Shown here: piece by piece, positions 56,301-64,000 of the stretch | How the letters are laid out: every line of letters starts with the position of its first letter | Position numbering within the stretch: the first letter of the stretch is position 1 | NCBI GenBank assembly: GCA_012295275.1 | Contig: CM022679.1 | Coordinates: forward strand, 11,785,915 to 11,849,914 | DNA: 64,000 nucleotides | Reading direction: 5' to 3' | Origin: Chrysomallon squamiferum | Lineage: Eukaryota; Mollusca; Gastropoda; Neomphalida; Peltospiridae | Program-made: the position numbers and the translations under genes | Notes under the pieces: generated by a model | Told to the model about the DNA's origin: nothing | Database searches by the model: none | Seen by the model: the letters and a program-made list of their open reading frames with translations, nothing else

Positions 56301-59300
56301 TCATACCAAGATGAATGTTTCCTGAATGTGGAAGAGCAGTAGTGAGATCAGTGTTTACCCTTTTACTGCATAGATTACTTACTGATCACAAAATACTGTC
56401 CAGTAAAGATAAAGAAGTGTATTTTGAATTTTGTTATTATTATTTGTCTTTTAATTTTCAGATACAAATCTGTGTACAAATTGCAGTGGACATGGCTCTT
56501 GTCAGATGGTAAATCATGAACCTTTTTGCACATGTGATACAGGTAATGTGATGGTGTATTATAATAAGTAAACAGTGTTTAATTAAATAAAACTTTAGCC
56601 ATACGTTAAATATATTTGATCTAATAAATTGTTCTATTAAATTATTATTGTATTTTCTCTTCAGGCTTTACTGGTCCTAATTGCAATCAAACCATTGATT
56701 TCTGTTCATCTAATCCATGTGAAAATGGTGGAATATGCAAATCAAATACAGATGGCTTAACTTGCAGTTGTCCATCAGGTAAACAATGTTGTTTTCTCAG
56801 AACAAATAAACACACTCCTACACAGACATGCACACAAACACACAGAGCATATATTTAGTATATTTTAACATACTTTTTGTTTCTCTTAATTCTTTCTTTT
56901 TTTATAATTCAAGTTCACCATTTGTTTTCCACATCAATTTTATAGTTATGTTATTTACTGCATATTCATTTTGAGTTTATTCATTAATTTACATTCTTAT
57001 GATTATTTTTTTATTTCCTGTAATTTGATTTAAATATAACTGTCTTTCATTGTATCAAAAGATTAATATGAAATGTAACTGTAAAATTAAAACTTTTTTT
57101 CTAGCAACAAAATGTGTTGTTGTTCCACTGAATGGAAATTTTACTGCTTCGGAAGATAAACTACAGACGATATATCCTTTAAATGATATTGAAACTTGCA
57201 AAAAAAATTGTGTACAAAGAAGTGACTGTAAAGTAGCTGCTTTTCAGGGGCAGCGTCAATTGTGTTTGTTATTCAATAAAATTCCACCAATTCAAACATC
57301 TGGACATGAAATATATGACTGGCTTCAAAAACAATGTACCACAGAATTGTGTAAGTTATTTACATTATTGAAATGATATTTATCTGTTTAAATAGCAGAT
57401 TATCTGCATAAAATATTTTGCTAAGAAATATATAATTGCTTAAATGCTAATCATTATGTTAAAAAATTACTTGCATTTATCTTTGCAATAATAAAGTTTT
57501 CTGGATGTTCTTGTAGTGTATCTGTTATTTAGTGTTCTTTGACTTTCACAAAATTGTTTAAATGTTTGTTAATGCAGAAGAAAATAGCTGTGTTGGGATT
57601 TTACAGCATGAAGGTTACTGCCAAATATTATTATTACCTTGGATTTAAGCAGTTTTTACAAATTAATCATATTTAATAATTTCACTTTTGTAAATATTCA
57701 TTTCTTGCAAATGTTTGGATTGACAAAAATTCTATAGTGACTGATAATTGTTGAATATTATTTCTACATTATTTCAGCTAAAATAGGTACTTTTATTTAA
57801 ATAATAACATTATGAAGTCAAAATAGAAAAGAAATAAAAATCATCATTTTCAGCTGTTGAAAATTTAAAAGAGTTGATAGGTAGTTGTAACATGGTATTA
57901 TAATAATGGAGGTACAACATTCATATAAAATTAATTATCTTGAATTATGCATATAAATTAACAGGAAATAACTGAAATATCAAGTTTGGTTTTTATTTGA
58001 AAGAAATATTAATTAATTCTATGACACACATACATACATACACATGCATTTGGAATTACAGAAATTGATGAAAAAATGTATACCATTCATTAATGATTGT
58101 CAATATTGATAATGACTATCCTTAAATGAGCTATTTTTGTTTTTAGTCTTTAATATGCTGAGTTTTTTGTATTTATAGTTGTTTTTTTTAAAGTGAATGG
58201 TAGAGCAGTGAATTTTTGATAGATATAATTAAAATATTGCACTGTTTGACTATAGTTTTTTTTGCTGGACAGCCTTTATATTATTTGATATTTTTTTCAG
58301 TATAATGTCATCATTAATTCATGTTTTTAGATTACAGTGGAACCTACTGTGAACAGGATCTTCGTAATGACTGTACAAATACTTCATGTAGTGAACCAGA
58401 CATGTGTATGGATCTTATTAATGACACTAAGTGTATCTGCCCAAAAACTGGAGGATATTCTGGCTGGAGGTATAAAACCACTGACAAAATACTGTCTAGA
58501 CTAATGGACTTTTAAACAGTTTATATTAGTAATTCAGAACAATACATAATTTCATCCTTCTGTTTGATGATTAATTAATATCTTTCACTATCTTTATATG
58601 TCTGTAATAAAAAGATACTGCTACTATTTGTAGCATCATAACATGTTGTTATGTTCTCTGACTTCAGGTGTGAGAAGAATTCAGAACTCTGCAATCCAAA
58701 CCCTTGTTTACATGGAACATGTGTTGCTTATGAGGATGTACGCTACCAGTGTGTATGTGAAGAAGGATTCACTGGAACACACTGTGAAACTAATATTGGT
58801 ATGTGTATGTGCATGTTAATTTATTTAAAATTGTATTCATATTTGTAGTTGAATACTCTATAATTATGATGTTGTGTGGTTGTCAGTTTTAGTGTTTATT
58901 ACACTGATATATTGATCCTTTCACAACATTTTGCTTCATGCATCTTTTACTGTTTTTCAAATCGAATGATTAAAATGTGTGTGTCTGTGTTTTGTGTGTG
59001 TGTGTGGGAGTGTGTGTGTGTGTTACTTTATTTTCAAAAGATGGAATTGTGAAGAAAAAAAGTGAATTAGTATGATACCAAGATTAGTGAATGAGTTTCT
59101 TGCATATGAATTTTAAATGTCAGTTCAGGAATTTATGTTTCATCAAATCTTTGGTCATCTGTTAGCATACTTTGAGGGTTATTAAAGAAGACTGTCCGTT
59201 ATTTTAGATGTTATTATCAGATTGTAAATTTTGGAATAAATATTTTTAAAATTAATATTATTAAATTATTTTTTTCTGCTTACTGTACATAGATTCACTA

Positions 59301-62300
59301 TTTTAATTTCATATCTGGTTGTAACTAATGAATAAAATGCTTATCATTTTTGAATTTTATTGCTCATTACAGATGAATGTAATATAAACTCCAAAGGCTG
59401 TCTTTATGGAGGGCAGTGTGTTGATGGTGTTAATAAATATACATGTAACTGTCTGAATGGATTTGAAGGTACACACTGTGAAGAACCCAAGGTATTCTGT
59501 GAAGATACTGTGTGTATCGGAGGTCTCTGTCTCAATGACTATGACATTAATAGTGCTGTGTGTATTTGTGAAGATCCATATGAACAGGGTGAGTTTGATA
59601 AAAATGTACTGGAATTGTTTGATAATATATAAGAGGATTTTTCTTTCTTTTGATGATTTTGCAATCTATAGATCCACAATCTCTTCTCAAAATGTTTAAT
59701 ACAGTATGTATGCATGCATGAATGTATGTTTGTATATATGTATGCATGAATGTATGTTTGTATATATGTGTGCATGTATGGTGCAAATTTATTTGTTTAT
59801 GCAATATGCATACATGTTTTATGGTAAAATAGTTTTGCATTTTTGTTGCTTTTTATCCAATAATTTTATTAATCACTTTTATGTTTTTTGCTATAATTTA
59901 GCTGATGCAGCTACACAATGTCAAAAAGTTAATCATTGTGAAACCAACAACTGTGTCACAAATAACACAGATAAATGTGAAGACAGTGTTACTGGGTTTA
60001 ACTGTAACTGTAAATCAGGCTTTGAAGGATCTCTTTGTCAGCATGACGTAGATGACTGTGCTGCTGATCCTTGTGCTCATGGGAAATGTGAAGATCTCCA
60101 TGAAAATTATACATGTAGCTGTGATGAAGGCTGGGAAGGTAATTTTTAATACTATTTCTTAAAAATAATTGAATGTTAACATACTTATGAATTCAGCGAT
60201 ATTTATTTAATTGATACATTGTATTTGTTCACTCTTAGGGAGAGTCCAGTTTTCTTCTCTACATTTATGATATAAATGATGAATAATTTTAATCTTCAAA
60301 CATAATGGAAATTAAGAAATAAATAAGATCAAATGATAATGAGTTTTAAAATATTTATTATGATAAATGGATAACTATTAATTTTTATATGAAAATACTT
60401 AATGATGCCAGTCTCTGAATCACAAAGAACATCCTATTAAAAAGTTTTTCTGTCTCATTAGTACAAAAATCAGACATCTCCACCTCCCAAATTGAAAGCT
60501 GACAAACAGATAAGAATAGTGGATACTTCCAGTAGTAGTGACACATGGTGTGAGATAGAAATGAAAACTTGATCATACTGGTTTGAAATTTGTGAATATT
60601 AAATTGTTTTGACTGACTAATATATGGGATAAATTGTCACATTTAATAAAAATGAGAAGAGCCTAATGGGGCTATATTCATTTAGTTCCTCATTTCTTTA
60701 TATCATGGTCTTCAACCCACCCCAAAAACAAGAAGAAACAACACATATAGTTTAAACCTAGTGGCTTAAATTATGGAATAAAATTAAAATATAAGTGTGC
60801 TAGTCAGTGTTTAGTAAACTGTTAATGTTCTACTAGTGGTATGTTTTTGTTTTTAAAGCCATAGTTGATGGAAGTATTTTATCTTTCCTTTATCTTTTAA
60901 GTTACAGCTTGTTGCAGTTTAATAGTAAAATACTGGATTTTATTAATAGAGATAATAAAATAAACTTTTATCCTTTGTTAGTCCTGAACTTAAATTAGGT
61001 ACAGCAAATTATTAATTAAATAATGGAAATATCATTATTTAGGCCAAAAACGTGAGTAGCACACCTGGTTAAAAAAAAACAGCAACAAAAAAAAAAAGAA
61101 AAAAAAAAGTAAGAAATCACAAGTACTAATAATACAAATGGTAGCTATATAGGGAATAATGGCTTTAAAATTATCAAAGGTGAGTGCTGTTTTGGTAATG
61201 TTTTTAAATAATAAACCTGAATATCCCTGTGTTATGTACTTTCCCATCACTGGCAATACATCATCTAAAATAACATGATGCAAATGTAGCTTAATAGAAA
61301 AAAATGCTAATTCCAAAAGATTTATGAACCAAAGGTTCCAGAAAATCAATAGTGTACCTTTATCAGAAATATTATTCACAATGAATTAAGTCTGTATTTG
61401 AGATCATAAAGATTACTGTTATTATTATTATTATATTATCATTTTAAATACTTTTGTTTGAATTATAAAAGGCAGTAATAAGTTAAGTCATTGCTTTTAA
61501 CTTAGGATACGAGCAGTGATTTCTTAAGCTGCTGGCCAGTTTAAAGTGAACTATTAATGTGATTTAATACTTTATGCAGGTCCTAACTGTGATAGAAACA
61601 AGGATGATTGCCATTGTGAAAGCAGCAGCACAGAAAACTGTACAGACCTTTTAAATGACTATATCTGTTTATGCAAGTCTGGATACACAGGGAAAAACTG
61701 TAGTGTATGTATTTTGCTAATATGTTAAAGTACTTACATTTAATTTATAATGCAGATTTAAGTGCTTTGTAAATTGTATATGTTAGAATTCTTAATGCTT
61801 TATGTTTGTTTAGGTAATTTTTGCATATCTAGAAGAATTCTTTGATAAATATTATTATTATATTTTATACTCTTAATAATACTCTGAAATAATTTTTAGT
61901 TTTACCCAATTATAATATAATACAAATTACATTATGTTCACTCAGTCAAATCTGTCCTTCACCTAATTGGATTTTATTTATATTTTCTACCCTTTAAGCA
62001 TCTCCAGAGATGATTATATTTAAGAATTTTGGTATCTTAATTTTAAATATTTCTTTTGAGAAAACTATAAATGCATTTTAAATGTGTTTTGTTTATTTTT
62101 TAAAAGAATGCCATTGATGAATGTCTGTCTCAACCATGTCGACATGGAGGTAACTGCACTGATCTTGATAATGATTTTAAATGTGACTGTGCAATGGGTT
62201 GGACTGGAAAAACTTGTGAAGATCCAGACAGCTTTTGTAATGATACAACCTGCTCCTATAACGGCCAATGTTACAATCTCCAGGATACTTTTTACTGCAG

Positions 62301-64000
62301 GTATCATTAATCAACTAATAATTATACTCAGAATATGAAGACATTTTTCCTGAAAATACAAAATTAAAATAATTTTTTTTTTTTTATAAACCATAATGTA
62401 TCATAAAATGTCACTATTAATTATTTGACATGTTTTATCCCTGAATAAAAATTATATTTGACATTTAGTCTTGTGAATGTACTGTGTAATTGTTCAAAGG
62501 TAGTGTTCTAAAAAACTAAAGAGATGAAACTGATATAAATTACTTTAATTAAATTGTTAAAAATAGGATTTAATCATTTTTATATAAATGAAGTTGCAAT
62601 TGTTTTCCAGTTGTTCACCTGGAACTCAGGGTGAACATTGTGAAACATCCCCTTTGGTTTGTTCACATATTGATCCATGCACAAATAATGGACACTGCAA
62701 TGAAACTATTGGAACTGCCTATTGCACATGTCATCAAAGTGAGTAGAGAAGACAGCAGCTGTTTTGCTTAATACGTAAAACAATTTTTAAATAAGCTTTT
62801 TGTTGACATTTATTTTTAGATGGTCATAATTTTTTATTCATAATAATAATAGAAAAACAAAAATTAAATTATGACATAGTCCAGTCACAATGGTCAGTGG
62901 TTTATTTTTTAATTTATTTTTTTAAACATAGTCACATCATTCTATATCATTCATTGATAAACGAGTTTCTTGTTTATTAAAAATTACATCAAAATGATCA
63001 ACTATGATAAATAAAATAATGTTAAACAAATAAATAAAATATCAAATGTAATAATAACACTTCACATAATATTTCTCTCAATAATTTTGTAGATTATACT
63101 GGTGTATCCTGTCAGCTGATTCAAGATTCATGTTCTTCAAATCCTTGCAGTCCAGGAGGAGACTGTGTTACAGAAAATATTGGTTATAAATGTGTATGTT
63201 CTGAGGGTGAGTATCATGAAAAGAGTTTGATTATATTTTTTTGGTATTCTAACTATATAAAAAATATTGAATGAATATTTTGAATCAGAAAAACAATAAT
63301 TAATTAACATAACACTTACTTTGAATTGAATCAGATTCAGCACAGACTTATGCATAAAAGTTCTGCAAATGATGAAACTGATATATGGATTAATCTTGAT
63401 GATTCATTTGCTTTTACTTAAATCTCCTTTCTGTTATGTTACAACATAATTCAGGCTACCAAGGAGTTAACTGTGATCAGATGGTACCACTGTGTGATAA
63501 CAAAACCTATCCAGCTTCACAAAGCTGTGAGTTTGATGAAAGAAACAAGTACTGTCTGTGTCCAGCTGGACAAGTCCCTGTAGGGAACCAGTGTAAAGGT
63601 ATACATCAATTTTAACATTTTATGAATCATGTTCTCATTATATTGTTTTGCATTTGAAAGATTTAATTTGTCTGTAGAGTCAGATTTTGTCAACTATTAT
63701 ATAGATGTAGTGAATTTGTCCTGTGTGTCAGTAATAATTTGGTCAGAGGTATATTGAGTTGACTGTATTTTCTGTACTTTGACCTTATAAAATCTGGGGT
63801 TTTATGTGCTATATAGTATTTTTTTTGTTTATAGCACATTTTAAATTTACATCTCTGTTCTTTGGTAATTCTGATCTTTTGGTACTGAGGATAATGCATT
63901 CAAGTGGAATTTTTAATTAAGAACTTGTCACAGTGTTACAGTATGTTAGCACAAATACTTAGTTTTTAAAATTCAGTAAATTAATTATTTTTTTTATATT
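30989..64000 (+). CDS. uif: Giant mosaic extracellular protein (Uninflatable-like), 5' portion, 42 exons, continues off the right edge
   Basis: About 2283 codons in 42 exons. Exons 1-21: 30989-31042, 34292-34361, 34940-35021, 35161-35270, 36901-37056, 37637-37732, 37923-38044, 38376-38580, 39211-39362, 39873-40053, 40394-40572, 40810-40978, 41585-41776, 42062-42241, 42828-43010, 43332-43511, 44737-44862, 45557-45748, 45999-46178, 46467-46679, 47468-47662. Exons 22-42: 48610-48798, 48971-49210, 49786-50016, 50651-50851, 51898-52091, 52919-53141, 53580-53732, 54434-54592, 55813-55986, 56462-56542, 56665-56778, 57105-57350, 58331-58469, 58668-58798, 59373-59588, 59902-60138, 61580-61704, 62107-62300, 62611-62738, 63093-63206, 63455-63598. 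Phases agree throughout. The mix of C-type lectin, CUB, sushi, HYR and many EGF modules matches my knowledge of Drosophila Uninflatable, an apical transmembrane protein of tracheal and epithelial cells; exact orthology is inferred. SVEP1-like proteins share sushi, HYR and ephrin-type repeats but lack the lectin and CUB head. Confidence 0.8.
31043..34291. other. First intron of the large mosaic gene
   Basis: 3.2 kb, AT-rich, no exon recognised. Contains poly-T at 32160-32177 and other A/T runs. A nuclear-receptor DR1-like motif (TGAACTTTGACC) lies at 33934-33945; it may be chance. Confidence 0.5.
34397..34486. repeat. (TAA)n/(GAA)n trinucleotide tract ending in poly-A
   Basis: AATAAT units pass into about 30 bases of GAA units and then an A-run, in intron 2 of the large gene. 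Confidence 0.9.
36414..36453. repeat. (TA)n microsatellite
   Basis: About 20 TA units in intron 4 of the large gene. Confidence 0.95.
37637..37732 (+). CDS. Exon 6: LDL-receptor class A module
   Basis: Residues about 158-189: [20 protein letters not shown] then DE..NC. The calcium-binding acidic pattern CDG..DC....DE is intact. The first of the six cysteines comes from the end of exon 5 (PACING). Flanked by phase-1 introns on both sides. Confidence 0.9.
37923..40978 (+). CDS. Exons 7-12: three CUB domains
   Basis: CUB1 (exons 7-8, residues about 190-298) has the first cysteine pair (RCSYYKF and ANADCFWTI) but not the second. CUB2 (exons 9-10, about 299-409) lacks the first pair and keeps SPFYPETPP and a LSIYDGD strand. 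CUB3 (exons 11-12, about 410-525) has the first pair (RCDIQIQ, GCSWTV), SPGF, and IYNGTD. Each domain is split by a phase-0 intron and bounded by phase-1 introns. Exon 10 ends at 40053 on a GTATGAG donor; reading on past it reaches a stop near 40116. Confidence 0.82.
41585..43511 (+). CDS. Exons 13-16: four sushi (CCP) domains
   Basis: One exon per domain, all phase 1-1, residues about 526-770. Each shows four cysteines with the CCP pattern: GCEDIP...VSCDNGY...CLKGGKW...[13 protein letters not shown]...YKCYDGF...CLNNGTW...[12 protein letters not shown]...YTCNPGY...CRSDGNW...[12 protein letters not shown]...LTCQNGY...QC..SC. The fourth lacks the conserved Trp before the last cysteine. Confidence 0.9.
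44737..45748 (+). CDS. Exons 17-18: two calcium-binding EGF domains
   Basis: Residues about 771-876. Both begin with the Ca-binding D-x-[ND]-E-C pattern (DKDEC, DINEC) and contain the C-x-N-x4-[FY]-x-C hydroxylation signature ([20 protein letters not shown]). The second has a long C-terminal extension to its last cysteine (about 25 residues between NEGYVLF and HTC). Phase 1-1 exons. Confidence 0.88.
45999..48798 (+). CDS. Exons 19-22: four further sushi domains
   Basis: Residues about 877-1135, one exon each, phase 1-1. Exon 19: [11 protein letters not shown]...FSCSLGW...CQSDGNW...VC, canonical. Exon 20: TCPKLEISG...LECILENG...YC...EC, degenerate with no Trp. Exon 21: [10 protein letters not shown]...FECIEG...CLANGRW...TC. 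Exon 22: [11 protein letters not shown]...YNCTRAGY...[11 protein letters not shown]...RC. Many N-glycosylation sequons. Confidence 0.87.
48971..50016 (+). CDS. Exons 23-24: HYR domain and a degenerate HYR-like domain
   Basis: Exon 23 (residues about 1136-1215) is a textbook HYR module: [30 protein letters not shown]. Exon 24 (about 1216-1292) keeps RIPPELECP at its start and a Cys near the end ([11 protein letters not shown]) but lacks the DNSG and YTATD motifs, so it is a diverged copy. HYR modules have an immunoglobulin-like fold and often sit beside sushi domains, as here. Confidence 0.85.
50263..50303. repeat. (AAT)n microsatellite
   Basis: About 13 trinucleotide units in intron 24 of the large gene. 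Confidence 0.95.
50651..50851 (+). CDS. Exon 25: ninth sushi domain
   Basis: Residues about 1293-1359: [11 protein letters not shown]...[13 protein letters not shown]...[13 protein letters not shown]...DC. The four-cysteine CCP pattern and the Trp are present. Phase 1-1. Confidence 0.87.
51898..53141 (+). CDS. Exons 26-27: unassigned, cysteine-poor region
   Basis: Residues about 1360-1498, joined by a phase-0 intron and bounded by phase-1 introns. It does not match sushi, EGF, HYR, CUB or lectin patterns. Visible features: [15 protein letters not shown], alternating beta-like stretches, four widely spaced cysteines (NETCEKE, DLCQVA, METCANS, STACGP) and a C-terminal [10 protein letters not shown]...LQC motif resembling the start of a Cys-rich repeat. 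Possibly an SEA-like or lineage-specific domain; no function assigned. Confidence 0.75.
53580..55986 (+). CDS. Exons 28-30: three ephrin-receptor/GCC2-GCC3-type cysteine repeats
   Basis: Residues about 1499-1660, one exon each, phase 1-1. Patterns: [46 protein letters not shown] then [26 protein letters not shown] then SCNECP. This C.PG.Y....C..CP...C..CP arrangement is that of Ephrin_rec_like modules found in Eph receptors, SVEP1 and SCUBE proteins. Confidence 0.85.
56462..56778 (+). CDS. Exons 31-32: EGF domains, the second incomplete at its C-terminus
   Basis: Exon 31 gives [18 protein letters not shown] and CTC, finished by GFTGPNC at the start of exon 32. Exon 32 then starts [17 protein letters not shown]... 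and ends at CSCPS, five of six EGF cysteines. The sixth appears only in exon 34 (GTYCE), after the PAN exon. CSSNPC matches the C-x-S-x-P-C O-glucosylation consensus of Notch-type EGF repeats. Confidence 0.85.
57105..57350 (+). CDS. Exon 33: PAN/apple domain cassette
   Basis: Residues about 1726-1807, 246 bp, phase 1-1. Pattern [11 protein letters not shown]...[18 protein letters not shown]...QLCLLFN...QKQC is that of PAN_1 domains: a central C..xC....C...F......C.L block plus outer cysteines. PAN domains bind proteins or glycans. It lies between the two halves of one EGF repeat. Confidence 0.82.
58331..60138 (+). CDS. Exons 34-37: EGF array, first part
   Basis: Residues about 1808-2048. Exon 34 starts with YYSGTYC, the last part of the EGF interrupted by exon 33, then [16 protein letters not shown]...CIC. 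Exon 35: [12 protein letters not shown]...[12 protein letters not shown]. Exon 36: [16 protein letters not shown]...[12 protein letters not shown], then [12 protein letters not shown]...CIC. Exon 37: HCETNNC...[12 protein letters not shown] and [13 protein letters not shown]...CSCDEGWE. Repeats straddle the introns, which fall in or near the loop between the fifth and sixth cysteines. Confidence 0.85.
58976..59022. repeat. (TG)n microsatellite, interrupted
   Basis: TG dinucleotides in intron 35 of the large gene. Confidence 0.9.
59705..59781. repeat. 28-bp tandem repeat, about 2.5 copies
   Basis: Copies of GCATGAATGTATGTTTG followed by TATATATGTAT, in intron 36 of the large gene. Confidence 0.85.
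61580..63598 (+). CDS. Exons 38-42: EGF array, second part
   Basis: Residues about 2049-2283. Exon 38: GPNC, then [13 protein letters not shown]...[12 protein letters not shown]. Exon 39: [14 protein letters not shown]...[12 protein letters not shown] and [13 protein letters not shown]. Exon 40: [11 protein letters not shown], then [14 protein letters not shown]. Exon 41: NYTGVSC, then [13 protein letters not shown]...CVCSE. Exon 42: GYQGVNC, then [15 protein letters not shown]...[20 protein letters not shown] and CSSNPC fit the EGF O-glucose consensus. Exon 42 ends in a phase-1 donor at 63599; the next exon lies outside the window. Confidence 0.85.
63599..64000. other. Intron 42 of the large gene, truncated by the window edge
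   Basis: AT-rich sequence after the exon 42 donor, with no further exon recognised before the end. Confidence 0.7.

Overview
This is a eukaryotic (metazoan) nuclear genomic window. It is very AT-rich, its genes are split by GT-AG introns, and it is full of microsatellites, homopolymer runs and small DNA-transposon relics. All recognisable genes lie on the + strand. Gene content points to an invertebrate: an ependymin-related secreted protein, and a giant C-type lectin/CUB/sushi/EGF/HYR protein resembling arthropod Uninflatable. An arthropod, possibly a chelicerate such as a horseshoe crab, is my best guess. It is an inference and the species cannot be fixed from the sequence alone.

Layout. 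(1) About 557-6602: nine exons of a peroxisomal SLC25A17/PMP34-type carrier. Exon 5 lacks one base relative to the expected frame, and intron 3 carries an internally deleted Tigger/pogo transposon. (2) 8623-11590: a complete six-exon ependymin-related gene (211 aa). (3) 11.6-17.0 kb: gene-poor, microsatellite-rich DNA. (4) 17041-25542: a complete four-exon tetraspan claudin-like gene (448 aa) with a long tyrosine-rich cytoplasmic tail. Its 6.5-kb first intron holds two palindromic elements and long (CT)n and (GA)n tracts. (5) 25.5-31.0 kb: gene-poor DNA containing an orphan, frameshifted first exon of a renalase-like flavoprotein, a tRNA-like SINE head and a hairpin element. (6) 30989 to beyond the right edge: 42 exons (about 2283 codons so far) of one mosaic extracellular protein.

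The modules of the large gene run in this order: signal peptide, C-type lectin, LDL-receptor A, three CUB, four sushi, two Ca-binding EGF, four sushi, two HYR, one sushi, an unassigned region, three ephrin-receptor/GCC2-type Cys repeats, EGF, EGF split by a PAN/apple cassette, then an EGF array leaving the window. Nearly every module is bounded by phase-1 introns. The gene is open at the right edge, so any transmembrane segment or laminin-G region lies outside the window.

The genes do not look functionally linked: a peroxisomal transporter, a secreted protein, a membrane tetraspan and an apical/extracellular adhesion-type protein. No operon, CRISPR array, rRNA or intact tRNA gene was seen. 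Exon limits were read by eye from splice sites and phase continuity and have no transcript support.
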